Shown: piece after piece, positions 47,221-59,937 of the stretch
Numbering within the stretch: the stretch's first letter is position 1
Layout: the number at the start of each line of letters is the position of its first letter
Assembly: GCA_030545055.2 (NCBI GenBank)
Contig: CM061533.1
Span: forward strand, 20,507,744 to 20,571,743
Source of the DNA: Neoaliturus tenellus
Lineage: Eukaryota; Arthropoda; Insecta; Hemiptera; Cicadellidae
Direction of reading: 5' to 3'
Length of the DNA: 64,000 bases
The notes under the pieces: model-generated
What the model was told of the DNA's origin: nothing
Database searches by the model: none
Seen by the model: the letters and a program-made list of their open reading frames with translations, nothing else
Made by a program: the position numbers and the translations under genes

Positions 47221-48487
47221 ATTGTTTAAAAGAATTTATATAAAATAAATCTTTAGCAAAAATAAATCATCGAGAAGACTGGAAAACATAAAGGTTTATT
47301 TCTAAGCCAAAGAATTCCGTGAGAAGGCAAAACGAGTAGTTGAAAAAATGACCATTCTGACAGGTGGTTTGTATGATAAAACCACCGGGATTGCCAAACT
47401 CTCAGCCGTCGACGTTATCTGATGGCGGCGCGGGGAGAGAACAGTGTCAAGTTTCTCCGTCGGCATTTGGGAGGCTTCTTCGGGAATTTCTAGGTTGAAT
47501 ATCAGCTGGCTTGTTCATCATCTTGTCACCAATATAGATTGAGTGGCTGATTTAAGAGGTTCTACGGCAGTATTAATTGCACTTGTGTTCAACAAAGGTA
47601 TTAGAATAAACAGATTTTTCCTGTTTTGTATTTTTTAATTCGTAGACAGTGAATTTAGAGTTTTTGATAATTCTTCACTAACCAAATACAGGAAATTCAT
47701 ATCTGATCCATCGAAATAAGTTATGCATCTCCAAGAAAAATTAATCAATATATTTAGTTATTTTAAAAGGTTTTTTTCGCATTTGACAGAGAGAGCTATG
47801 ACACTGCAAGAGCAATAAATTGCATTCCAAAATTATAGTTGGAAGCAAATTTTGTCTAATTTAGACCCAGTGAAGATCAAGAAGAAATTCACCAAGGTTT
47901 GAGTAGAGGGTCCAACTCAATTATTTGACCCAAAGCCATGTCAGCAACCACAAAACGTTCGACCATAAATCAAACTATAACAACGAACCTTTTCTCAGAC
48001 GACGCAAGTGCACTCAACGGCTATCAAATACGAAAATCGCTTCGTCGGCTTTTAATGATGCAATCAGTGCCAAAAATCGATTTCCCGGGCGGCCAGCTTC
48101 GCCATAAACATTGACTAATGAAACCGCCGCATGTTGGCGGTATGTGCGTGAGTGAGTATTAATTTATAGTTATAGTCTAGTTGTAAATCCCGGGGCCAAG
48201 CAATTTATATGGTTGCGCGAAACAAGATGGCGCCCAAGCTATTATCTATCTGGCACCGAGTCGTATATTATTGCGGTTTATGTATCAGGGTTCAACCAAC
48301 CAACGAGGCTGCTGTATTGGTTTTGTACTCCATTACATTAAGGAGTGTATTACCTTTTTTCTCGGTGTTATATTCGTACATGTAACTTTTAAAACTTTAT
48401 GTAAGCTCACACTATACTGTAAAAGAATTGAGAACAGTATGATATTGATTTCATAGTGAGTAATGGTAGTTAATGACACTTTCCACG
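47221..48487. other. No gene seen
   Basis: GC-richer patches at 47.37-47.48 and 47.93-48.13 kb carry only short ORFs with no recognised domain. Confidence 0.45.
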
Positions 48488-48525
48488 TTTTACCTGTAGT
48501 AGGGGTGCCCGTACAGCGAAATGCG
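48488..48525 (-). mobile_element. Decayed Helitron 3' end (minus strand)
   Basis: Minus-strand GGCGCATTTCGCTGTACGGG then CACCCCTAC resembles the 3' hairpin and terminus of the Helitron at 41676, but the last base is C instead of G. The body to the right was not delimited. Confidence 0.4.
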
Positions 48526-49239
48526 CCTTATGTTGGCTGATTTAGTTTTGTTATCAATTTTTTGGTACCTTAAACTCAAAATCTAGTGAATAAATGAGTG
48601 AAAGGATATGTCCCTACAAAAAACCTTGATTTAAATTTAAACTCAATCTAACGCTGTTTTTACTGAGGAGTTAATATAAATTAGTAGCTTATTGTAGATC
48701 GGTTAGGCCTATTAACACTAATTGTAATGGACAATAGAATAATTTAATTATTGCAGTAATAATAATTGTATGTGCTGCGCAACCTCCAACGCGCGAGAGC
48801 CGTAGTCGTGATTGTTATGGTTGTTATTATACCCAGATAACACTGATAACAGTAGGATGGTTAATTGTATTGTTATTGCTCTAAAACTCCTATTAGAGCG
48901 TCTATCTTAAATTAATAAACATACTGATCATTTTCATCATCACCGTTCAAGATTTATTAACGCAGTTTATGTACTTTGATATCAATAGATAGATTTTCTC
49001 GATGGTGTTCTGTGTTTACTATTACATGCTGAACATAACATACATAATTTCCTTGCCAATGTAAATCAAATAAGGAAATAATTGATTTTAAGGCCTTGTG
49101 GGGCCCTAAGGTTTGAATGGATTTTTGCCAATTTCCTTTGGAAACAACCTCACCACATGCTCTGCCAAATGACACAAAATCGTTAAAAACCGGTGAAGAG
49201 TGTAGGCCTAGGGGGAGTTACCTGCACAAAAAACAATGT
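48526..49239. other. AT-rich stretch, no gene seen
   Basis: It may be the body of the decayed Helitron. A reverse ORF at 48957-49175 has no recognised domain. Confidence 0.4.
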
Positions 49240-49600
49240 CGGGTATTGAACCTATATTAATAGGCAAGCATGCTCCTTTTCCTTATTTTTTTATTTTCTT
49301 AAGCTTGCTTGCATAGTAGGAGAAATTTGCGCATAGTGTTGGAAAGGCAGTGCGTTGTAGATGAGCAGAATCCCATTAATTGACCCCTACCGCTATGCCC
49401 ATCAATTAACCACCCTTTCAAAGTTTCAATGTTAATCTTATGGGGGAGGGTATTACAGGATTGAATAATTATACGGCTGTTGCAATAAAAAATGCTAGAA
49501 AATTAGGAAAAACGGCTATGTCAGTTATAAAATATTTTAAAACTAATTGGTTAAACATCAACTGAATTTGTGGTCGAATTCCGATCAGTCGCGAACCCGT
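49240..49600 (+). repeat. Dispersed repeat family R1, copy 3
   Basis: ATTAATAGGCAAGCATGCTC, AGGAGAAATTTGCGCATAGT, GATGAGCAGAATCCCATTAA and TTTCAAAGTTTCAATGTTAA follow the same order as in the copies at 21455 and 22728. The copy extends to AAAATATTTTAAAACT and TTCCGATCAG. Confidence 0.7.
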
Positions 49601-52217
49601 TGTTATGACCGGTATCATGCCCTATGGAGAGGGTCTACAGGACTACGTGGCAGGTACGACATACTCTAGTAATTATAGTTACACAAGCAGGGCGTTTTTG
49701 CGTTTAGCTTTTTTGTGACATTTTCATGTGTCAATCTACAAAAGAGCTACACTGGCAAAGGCCGTACCACGCTATGCTCATTAACAATTAATTGTGCTTG
49801 ATTTAAATTGTTATTCTTTGCGCACCTTTTTGTTTAGAAACATACCGTTATAGTGCTTATATTTTTACAAAAAATAAAACGTTTAACGTAATAAAGCTTA
49901 AAAAATATTTCGTTACATGTAAACTTAAAAAGTAGAAAAAACTCTTAAATTTAACTCTAAAAATTAATTAATATGAAATCACGAAAAAGCATCAACAAAA
50001 CTTGAAGCTTGAAGCGTCCTGACCCAAATGTGAAGATTTCAAAGCCTTCAGTTTCCTTTCCGACTCGGCTTTTGTCGCAAACTGTTGAAGTGGAAGTAGA
50101 TTTCTTACAAAGCCCAACCTACTTTCTCCAAAGAATAGGTTCTCCACCGAGGGTAGCTTCCCAGAAACCCTCTTTTTGCAAAAACTCACCTCCTAGAAGG
50201 GCAGCGCCCGCGTGAAAAGAAACAGTTCTGGAAGGATCAGTCTGTGATTTTGTCCGCTCATTTCCTCCAAAAATATTGAAAAGGTGTAGAATGTTCATAC
50301 CTGAGATTTTCCTCATTGGTAAAATTGAAAAGTCGATGTACTGTATGATTCGCAAATATTTCTTATTTATACCCTTATATATCAATTTAGAAAGTGTATA
50401 TAATTTGGGAGAAAATCGATGAAATATATGAAATATATTGAAAATATATTAGGGCTAAAAGATACATTCTTTGATTGACCTAAAATAAAGTCTTCATGCA
50501 GATTTACAGGCAAATAAGAATTATACCTTACTTTTACGACATCCTCTAATCGTGAACCCTCCAATTTTGGTTTTCTCCCACAAAAACCCTACAATTATTC
50601 CTCAGCCAAACATTCCAGATTTTTGGCAATTTCTCGAATAACTACAGGGTGCGAAAACCTAATGAATGAAGTCTGACCCTCGCTGAAGCTGAGGCCCAGT
50701 TTACGGCTGGACCACCATGCAATTACGAAGGCTGTAAAGTGCGTGCGTGCGTGTTCTGTGCGTGCGTGCGCTTTTGCGCGGTCGACCCCGTTCGCCGTGT
50801 TATGGCCGGGCGGGAATGTGCGAATTGCCTTTATGTTCTCGGCCAGCGCTTTGAGCCGCCGCGGTTTTGCCCCAAGCTGCTATTGTGTTTAAAAATACCC
50901 GGTCGTAATTGTGGCCAGGGTGGCCGGAAACGGGTGGTCATTCCGATACCGTGTAACATGATTTTAATATGTGAGGTGGTTAAGTTGCTAAACGCTTAAC
51001 TTTTATCGATATGCATGTTGTAGGACCGAGTATGGACTGTGTCATTTTAGTTTCGCCCTTGAACTTAAAGGTAGATAGCGCTGATCGTGTTACTCCTCCA
51101 AACTACCGTTGCAAGCGCTTTTTACGTATTAGTATTTTTTTGTCGAAGGCATATACCCAATGACTCATTTCTTATTTTCTTCCTGCGACCAGTTATTGAT
51201 AGTAGACTTATAAATAACAATGATAGAACAATTGTATAGGACTCTTGGCGGTGCTTTTATTAGTCAAATATAATCGTGATTCTCCTTAACCACCCAATTG
51301 ATGGGTTAGTAAAAAATTTTCCATCCACATTGACTAAATGTGGATAGGTTGATATTTTTACGATGGCTACTTTTCTAACCCCCTTAGGAATTTCAAATGT
51401 TTGCTTATAAAAAAGGCTCCTGCTGAGGTAAATTGTTTATGCAGTGACACAAAAAATTAACTGTAGAATCCTGTGATGAAGATAAATGTTTAAATAAGTA
51501 ATGCATCATAAAAATTTAACATTAGGAACTCATGGGATGCACCTGATTCGGTCGCGATGGGGGAATGCCTCCCCCTCCCCCCCGGTACCGGGAGTCTTGG
51601 TTGCATTCGTAATTGATACTTCCCCATTAAGGGGAAAAATAGCAAGGGAATTAAAAACATTTTTGAGAACCTAACCGTACACAGCCCGAGTGTTAATGTA
51701 GGCTGTGCTGCTTTTCAGGGCGTTATTTATTGATTTTCAGTACCGGTAATTGTCATACAATTAACAAATATTGGTGCAAAATTAATATAAGATTCTTATT
51801 GACGATTTTCAGCATATAATGTCCCATTAACACGAAACAAACGATATAAAATTCCTTTAGAATATTCGCCCTCCGCCTATATAGCCTCGACGTCTCGCAG
51901 AGTGCAGCTTCCCGCCGCTGCATCGGCGTAGCGCTAGCGGCGCTCACGACACTTGTAAATCGCTTCGCCGCTCGAGCTTCGTGGGTTGTAAACTTGAGCG
52001 GTGCACTCGGCCCACAATGGCCGACATTTAATACCAAATTATTGAGCGGCTGGCTAATTGGACATGATGTCATATCGCCAAGGCCCCAAGGTGAACGAAC
52101 TGTGACCTTCGTGAGCCGGATGCATCTTTGGAGGCTGCCTGGAGCCTGGACCTGTCCGCGCCGGCGACGTTCCTTTGTGTCGAGGAGTAGCCACCACGTG
52201 GAGTTCATGTTTTACTG
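49601..52217. other. No supported gene; two GC-rich patches
   Basis: Patches at about 50.73-50.96 and 51.86-52.21 kb are GC- and CpG-rich. They hold ORFs of up to about 150 codons on either strand, none with a recognised domain or clear paired splice signals. They could be promoter or exon sequence of unplaced genes. Confidence 0.4.
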
Positions 52218-52221
52218 TTAA

Positions 52222-52671
52222 GAGTCATCTTCGCCTTCGGGCTAGTAGCCCATTTTTTGCGCAGTTGGTAATGTTAACCATACGGATTTTAATGAAAAAC
52301 TTGGTATTTTATTCACCTGTTTCGGACGCCGTTTTTCAACCGACTTCCTTTAAACTTGGTAAGTGTTTAGTTGAATAGTTATATTAGGCCCCTCATACCT
52401 CGAAATTTGGAAATTTAACAAATATTACTAAGGAAAATCGAGTTACTTTGCAACGTCACAGAGAGTAATATTTGTTAAATGTTCAAAATTTTAAATTATG
52501 AGAGACCTAATATAACTATTTAACCAAACACTTACCAAGTTTGAAGAAAATCGCCTGAAAAACGGCGTCCGAAACAGGGGAATAAAATACCATGTTTTGC
52601 AAAAGCCGTATCATTAACATTGCCGACTGCGCAACAATAATGGACTACTAGCCCAAAGCTGAAGATGGCTC
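52222..52671. mobile_element. TTAA-flanked fold-back MITE, copy 3 (450 bp)
   Basis: The ends GAGTCATCTTCGCCTTCGGG and (inverted) GAAGATGGCTC lie between TTAA at 52218-52221 and 52672-52675. Interior order is as in the copies at 34979 and 40046. Confidence 0.85.
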
Positions 52672-52794
52672 TTAATTAATTGCTAGTTGTAGCTGATTTT
52701 TTCCAAGTTTAGAAATAGTTGCAAATTTGATTTCACGTAATGAACATATTTTTAACTTAAAAATTTAAAATTTCTTAATGCAGTTGACATTTGC

Positions 52795-53110
52795 TTAACT
52801 CCAACATCGATAACTCCAAATTCTTGGGGGTCAATCTTGGACGTCTTGAAAAAAAAAACTTGCCGAATAAAAAACATGTTAATTTTGAAAGAATTATACT
52901 GTTTTATTTTAGCTCTATTAATCAAATGTAGGCCTACAAAAATTACCTCTATATTACGAAGTTTATAGTTCGAAACTCAGGCACACCGTTACTGAGCTGC
53001 CACTATAAAGTACTTTTCTTTACCTCTATAAGTCAAATATAACTAAGATTACCTCTCTAACTCGAACCATCGCAAGGTCAAACTGTATACAGTACCTCGA
53101 GTGGCACTCC
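52795..53110. mobile_element. Possible pogo-like remnant
   Basis: The phrases TACCTCTATATTACGAAG, TACCTCTATAAGTCAAATA and TACCTCTCTAACTCGAACC are repeated at about 100-base spacing. They recall the subterminal repeats of pogo-type elements. No clean ends are visible. Confidence 0.3.
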
Positions 53111-53864
53111 CGTGAATTTTGAATAAGGAATAGTCAAGAGAATGATGGACAAATTACATTTGTCGATCTGCAAAATAAAATGGGACTTGCTTATTTTAAA
53201 TAAACTCCAAGAAATCGTTCGCTTACTCCGCCATTAATGTTTATTTACAAAAAATGACAGCGAAATATACGAACCGATAGAACTTCTTCGCCTACTTATC
53301 CTAACTATATAGTACCTGTTGCTCGAAACTAAGCAAGTACTTTGGATATTGAAAAAAACCACTTAAAATCAACTTATATACATATACTTTTTACTGCTTT
53401 CGCACTTTTAATGCCGTTTCTTCACCAGCGTATCCTCTATGGTTTCCAAATAGCTCTATCAAACGATACAAAAATTGTTATAAAATCCGTCGAAAACTGT
53501 TGGAGTTTGTTGCGGAAAAAAGTGTCACATATCAAACATGTAAAAATCACGATTTCTAAGAATATTTAAAAAAGTTCTTAACATAAACTAATTTTTTCTT
53601 AACGTAAAATTAAATGCAGAAATGTTTCCGTACTATTTATTGTAATAGAACGTTGTATTGATGGTAATTAATATTTTAATTTGAAGTGTTATACTTCATC
53701 TCTATTTTTTAGTTCAAACGGAAGTCGCAAAAATCTATTTCGTAACAAAGGTTGGTAAATTAGATTTACTATGTTGGCTCAAGAAGCAAAATAAATAAAT
53801 ATATTGAAGATAATTGTAGGCTATGTCTGGCTCATCCCGCGCAACCTAATTGTAAAATCCTCAG
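53111..53864. other. AT-rich stretch, no gene seen
   Basis: No supported features. Confidence 0.5.
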
Positions 53865-54345
53865 GTTGGAATTATGACAGTATTTGGTATGTATATATTT
53901 GAGACTGTGATCTTAGTGCAGCATCGATTGGCTGAAGTGCAATTAGTAGGGGAGAATCACAATTATAATACCAGAAACAGAAACAAGATTGCTGTAGAAT
54001 CACACAAACTTCAATTTTATTGCAAAAAAACTAAAATAAATGGGTTCAAAGTTTTATAATATGTTACCAAGTGATATTAAATCAGAACATAAAATAGACC
54101 GTTTCAAAACAAAATTAAAAAAGTATTCAATTAGTTTATCACTATATTCTCTCTCCGAGTTCCTTTCTCAAAGTTAGAGAAACAGAAAAAATAAATTTTT
54201 TATCCATTAAAAAAAACAAATTTTAATTTTTATTAATCTTTTCTTTTATTTTAGTTATAGATTATTTTGTAAACCATTGTTGACGCCATTCTTTGTACAG
54301 TGTACATATTATAAATGAATTAAGATGATTTGAATTGAATTGAAA
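53865..54345 (+). pseudogene. 3' end of a non-LTR retrotransposon (RT C-terminus, frameshifted)
   Basis: The frame at 53868 reads GIMTVFGMYIFETVIL and then HNYNTRNRNK, parallel to the C-terminus of the left-edge LINE. The frame shifts near 54030; the next frame reads KFYNMLPSDIK and then a basic stretch ending YSLSEFLS, the usual LINE terminus. The sequence ends in a GAATT-type tail (TGATTTGAATTGAATTGAA, about 54325-54343). It is 5'-truncated, as is common for LINE copies. Confidence 0.8.
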
Positions 54346-56617
54346 AATGGTTGATTCTACCTGTGAGTTTACATGCTTCGCGTTCCTAAATCTAGCCTAT
54401 TAGGACCAATATGTGGCGTCAATTTAATTATACATCAAAAAAGAAAAACTTTCTTTATTTAAGATTTTTTAAAGTTATATCCAAGTAAGAGAAAGTGTCG
54501 AAATATTAGAATAAAAAATCTACTGCTGTTTAGAAAAAAAAACTTCTAAAAAATTTCAATAACAGCTATATAATCCTTAAAAGATGAATTGTATTAAATA
54601 TTCTTCTAGCAAAATTAGAGATGGTTTAAAAAATAATGAAAAATTTGCATGATTAAAAAAATAAAAGTAAATCAGTTGTAAAATATAAATTGAGCTCCTT
54701 TTTAATATTTACCGATACAATATTTAAATTAACAATGGTTTTAATGAAGAAGAAGACAATATTTAATAAAAATAATGATTTTTGAACTGGATTTACTAAC
54801 TGATCGAATTAGAAAAAGCTCAAAACAAGATATATTTTGTCCAAATTCAATACGTGTAACTCGCTCCTAGTAAAATATGTCTTGCACCTACAGTATTATT
54901 ATTTCTTTAATTGCTTGTAACATTTAACTACTGTATTCTCAATAAATTGAAATAAGGGCTTCTATCAGAGTTGTAAATAGCATTTGGTATGTTTTAATTT
55001 AATTGATTTAAAATTAAATATTTGAAGCTATTTGGTTTAAATTGATGTTGTAAAAATCGAATCATAAGTTAAATACTTAAAATAATTTTAATAAACCACA
55101 GTTTCTTGAAACTCAAAATTTTAACTGATCTCAGTTTCTTAACAATTGTCATGGTTATTTTTGACTGTAAAACACATAGTTCGATTTAGCAAAATGTCTA
55201 TATGCATTAAATACTTTGTGTAGCCTATAAGGTATTTGAATAATTTCCTCCTATTATTTTCGGTCATGTTTTTGTTTCTAAGTGGGTTTCTACACTCAAA
55301 AAATGTTCAATCCAATTTATATTTAAACAATTTTCATAAAATGAAATAGGGTAGATTAAATTTATGTTTATCAACCAAATTAACATTGATTTGTATAATT
55401 TTCGGTGAGTAACCAGTTGTTAACGTGTTACTTCTTTAAAGTATTTTTTTAGTTACGTACTGTATTTGGAAAAAACTACACTATTTTAGTAGTTTATATA
55501 AAAAATATTTTCTAATTTTTTAACTTACATAAAAATACTTTGTTTCCGTAAACACACCAAAACTGATACAAAACATTGTTTTAATATGCAAACTACTGTA
55601 TTAGTATTTGTAGCTACATGTTATTGAACAATCAAAGTCAAGTAGGTACTACATTATTTAAACTAACAGAAAATTCTAAAAGCAGTACACTAACTTGCAC
55701 ATTGTGATGATAACATGTTATTAATAGTTAATAAACTTGCGGGAACGTTACGTAAAGCGACTGGGTATTTCCTACTCGCTCACTGGTCGATGACGTCATA
55801 CCACGTGGCAACGCGGGAAACGAGAAACGAGAAAACGACACGGTGGCCCTCTGCTGGCGTACACCAACACCACAGTGCAAACCCCAACGACGAAACGAGA
55901 AACGTTTAAAAAATCGAGAAGCAGGAAATATTAATTAGGCCTATATTGATCAATCGTTAGTTAAATTATGTTGAACAGGACATTACAATGCAAACCACAA
56001 TGAGTTCTGGAATGCCCATATGGTACATCTAAACAATCTGAAAAGCAATAAAAATCTTTAATTTCAACAATAAATAATTTTACTAGAGTATATTTTTATG
56101 AATTTTATACAGGTAAAGAATATTGTAGGTATATTCAATTTAAATAGATAGCCTACTCTTTTTCTTCTTAATTTAACGAGAATTACAACCTTATTTGGTT
56201 TTCATTTATATTTTAAACTTACAAAACTCGTAATTAGGTCATTTTGCAGCAATAAACTCCTGCATATTATCTTGATTTAGTAATTTCATTTAAGTAAAAG
56301 TTGAAAGAAAAATAGTGATACAGTAAAACAGTTTCGATATAGCCTAAATACCCAACACAAAATAAAATAGCCTAATTTCCGGAAGAACCCATGATACTTG
56401 AGCCGATCAAAAAAGCGGGTGTTACCAAATAAAAGGGATTAACCTGTATAAATTCAAATGTTATGTTTTTTTTTGTTTAGTGTAATACACTTAGTAGACT
56501 AATAAAAATTACACACAATTCCATCTTAACAAAATAAATATACTACATATTACTCAATAGTTTCATCATTGATTAAAAAACATTTCAATGTCCCCTATCG
56601 CACATAACAATGAAATG

Positions 56618-56620
<3 letters not shown>
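54346..56620. other. Mostly AT-rich, no gene; one GC-rich island
   Basis: The island at about 55.73-55.91 kb contains a perfect CRE-like site and an E-box (see next entry). Otherwise no supported feature. Confidence 0.5.
55791..55808. promoter_or_regulatory. CRE-like TGACGTCA next to E-box CCACGTGG
   Basis: TGACGTCA (55791-55798) and CCACGTGG (55801-55808) are two bases apart in a GC-rich island. Both are perfect palindromic bZIP/bHLH-type sites. No gene start is recognised nearby, so a regulatory role is only a possibility. Confidence 0.25.

Positions 56621-56690
<70 letters not shown>
56621..56690. repeat. (AT)35 microsatellite
   Basis: Seventy bases of uninterrupted AT dinucleotide. Confidence 0.98.
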
Positions 56691-56696
<6 letters not shown>

Positions 56697-57228
56697 CAAA
56701 TATGAAAGATTTTTAACACGTTTTTGAATTAAATTATTATAATAATTTTACTATTGTTATAGGGCACTTGTAGGCCCTATATCAAAATATCTTTAAACAA
56801 AAAAGGGAAAATATCTTAAATAAGTTGTTAAATTTGGCAACTAAACTATTCTAAAAATCTCTTTAAAACTAAAAAGTAGTAGTTTAAATAATTTCAATTT
56901 AAAAATACTTTAAAAATACTATTACGTTTGAAAAAGTTATCAGTTTATTCCCATCCTATGTATTAAAAAATAATTTTACAGACCTTTTTAAAAATTTTAA
57001 GCAACTATTCCTATAAATAGGTCACTAAGACCTACTGAGTTATTTTAGCATTTGTGTAATATACCAATAGGCGAAATTCAATTAAAAAAAAAATGTTAAT
57101 CCTGAAAACTTCTGCAATCAAGAGACCCAATAAAACCGTACAATTTAAACGAAATAAAGTAAACATTGATTTCGAAAGTTGAGTTTGCAATATCATATCT
57201 TGTGGGCGGAGAATGGTTTTGTTCTTAC

Positions 57229-57291
57229 CTGTAGGCGGACTCGACGGGAGCTGGGCGATGGTGTACTCACGACTGAGCCCCGCGCCGGGGT
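57229..57291 (-). CDS. Candidate small exon (63 bp) behind a poly-C tract
   Basis: On the minus strand a C20 run and GTGATGGCCAG precede a 63-base GC-rich segment ending CCTACAG|GTAAGAAC, a strong donor. One open frame reads PGAGLSREYTIAQLPSSPPT. The frame that continues upstream through the C tract gives a poly-Pro run. No homology is recognised. Confidence 0.25.
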
Positions 57292-57302
57292 CTGGCCATC
57301 AC

Positions 57303-57322
57303 GGGGGGGGGGGGGGGGGGGG
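57303..57322 (+). repeat. G20 homopolymer
   Basis: Twenty consecutive G on the plus strand. Like the G21 at 20092, it lies just upstream of a candidate minus-strand exon. Confidence 0.95.
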
Positions 57323-59778
57323 TCACCGGGGGCAGTTCCCCCACACCAGTTTTTGCAATGCTTTTCGGCGGCATGGTGCACATAAATGAGGCTCGTCCTT
57401 ACATTATACATAAGCACAATGGGGAGCATCGGGGAAATCGGGCATTTCTGGCGAATTCGATAGAATAAATTACTCAAAGTTTAAGTTATTTGCTTGGATT
57501 TCAGGTGTATAAGGTAATTTTGTTAATTGTCAACCCCCGTGTGCGTAAAGAGTTTTTATTTACTGGTAGTGGAATGACGATGATCGTAATTGAGAATCAT
57601 CAGCTGGATGAAACGCCTTCAGTTCCTACACTCATTGATGTTTCCATGACATGTTGTAAGAAACACTAATGACGTGTTTGAGAAACATTTAACTTACAAA
57701 AATAAAATACAAAATAGTAATAAATTGGTTTTAGGTGATTATATTTTTTGAATCTTGATGAAAAGCTATAACAGGTTAAATTCATACATAATGTACAATA
57801 AAAAGTTCCGAGTGCCGCCGCAAGTTTTTTGTAAATGGTCTAATATCCTCTCATTGTAGAATTGTGGAGAGTTTTTAGGAAAAGATGAAAAATATTAAAG
57901 TGAATTTCTCTACAATAATACAAAAGCCCCTCAGTATTTGAAGAAAATAAAACTAATGGTTATGATTAACTTATGATCTTCTACAGCAAGATATTATTAT
58001 ACCGTAATATATATTAAATCGCGGTTGAAACACGACGTTTTCAGAAACCAGTGAACCGATCTTAATGATTTATGTGTCAAATCAAATTAAATGGCGCAGG
58101 TGCGTAAATCAACATTCGCTTCAAATGCAAAATTTGTGGAGCCACTAAGATTAACAGAATATGTTAAGTAAGTGATCAGAGTTGTGTAATTGATTGCACT
58201 TCTGTACCAAAACATATTTCGTTAAACTAGTATTTCATGTACTGTACTTTCATGATGTACTCATGGTAACGCTAAGTTCCAAGTGACGAAGTGACTACCG
58301 AAAACTGTTCTTCAAGATTTTTATGTATAATTAAAGAGAAAGGTGCATTTGTTAGATTTTATTCTATGTAAAAAAACCTATCGTCTGTAGGGTTATATAC
58401 TATCCATACGGCCCTTTTTTATAGGAGATATATACCAGTTTTCAACTACATTTAACGTTGAAACGTTAACGTGCCTCAACGTTGAAACGTTGCATGTATA
58501 CTTTTTGAATGCAGCTGAGTGAAGGCAGGCCTATTGTATTTGTAGCTTTCATGGAAGTTTCTGTTTATGTTTAGAGTTTAGTTTTTTATTAGTTATACAA
58601 TTTTATGGTTATAAAAGCTCAAAGGGGTGAACAAATCATATAAATACAGTATGCCTATTATCATTGGGAAAGTAAATTAGTGAAGACAACATTTAGTATG
58701 GGGTTTTAAAAGGGTAAAACATGGGGTTTTGGTTTTTTACACTTTTATTTATAGAATTCAACAATTTTAAATTAAAAATGAGTTAAGTAAGTAAGATTTT
58801 TACTATAGAAACTAGTGTAGCACCGTTAGTTGTGTAGTAAATAGTTAAATGCAGATAATTTAGTTTTGAATTAAGATAGTTAATTTACTAAGAGGACTAT
58901 ATAAAAATATTCAAGTCATAAAACTTATATGATGGAGATCCATACCATAAACGATCCATCGATTTACAGGATATTTAAATCCATGCTGAATTAAAAGTAT
59001 TATTTAACTATTTACGAGTAATATGAAGTTATGGTCTGTAATAAACTATAATATGATCACTTTCTTTTGAACAGTGAAAGTCACAACAGGATAAAATACA
59101 AGTTTTTCATCACATATAACATTCTTTCACTCTTTCCGTTTTGGGAAATTCTTCCAAGTGTGGTTGAGAGGAAGTACGCCATTACTGTCAGGATGCTTAT
59201 TATTTACAGGAAACTATCGCACTAAACACTACCACAATTATGTATGTTCTAGTAACAAGCACTCCAGTGCGTTCCAAATAGTGGTAATAAATAGTTCGTT
59301 GACGAAATTTACATTGAATTAAATCATTAAACGTCTTAGATTAATCAATTTATATTTTCATGATTGGTAGTATGGATGGTGTTTATAGTAAAAGTGAAAT
59401 CAGTGTAGATAACATTTATTAGTTTGAACTTGTCCAAGTGAATTAGTTTCCTATTTTGAATTTAAAATATCTCGTCCAAGCTATAGGAGATATTCGTAGT
59501 ACAGTATATTATTATTTATGATTTTCACAAAAATTGCAAATAACACAAAACCCATTTTATTAATTAGAAAATAGTGAGGTTGAAAAGTTAAATCTTTTGT
59601 GAAAAAATAAGTAAGTACTGCACCATAGTTTTAAAACATAATTCAAAAATCAGTTAATTATAGTGAGATGCCTATAGTGTAATTATAGTGAGAGGAATAG
59701 TCCGATGGAAATTTAAACAGCTGTAAATGCTGTAACAACTGTAAACAGCTGTAACCCCCCTCACCCCCTCTCACCCTG
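57323..59778. other. AT-rich stretch, no gene seen
   Basis: AACGTTGAAACGTT occurs twice within about 40 bases near 58.46 kb. Nothing else is supported. Confidence 0.5.
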
Positions 59779-59783
59779 CAATG

Positions 59784-59932
59784 GTCGGGTTCACGTTACA
59801 TCCACCGTAAAGCGGTTTGTTTACGTTTTGCCTATCACGTGACCAATCCCACAAATAAAATGTCTGAAATTAGTCACGTGATTAGCAAAACGTAAACAAA
59901 CCGCTTTACGGTGGATGTAACGTGAACCTGAC
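59784..59932. mobile_element. Palindromic MITE, 149 bp, 5-bp duplication CAATG
   Basis: Arms of about 64 bases pair with only four mismatches (GTCGGGTTCACGTTACATCC against GTCAGGTTCACGTTACATCC) around a ~21-base loop. CAATG flanks both sides (59779-59783 and 59933-59937). It has no coding capacity and its superfamily is not assigned. Confidence 0.85.
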
Positions 59933-59937
59933 CAATG

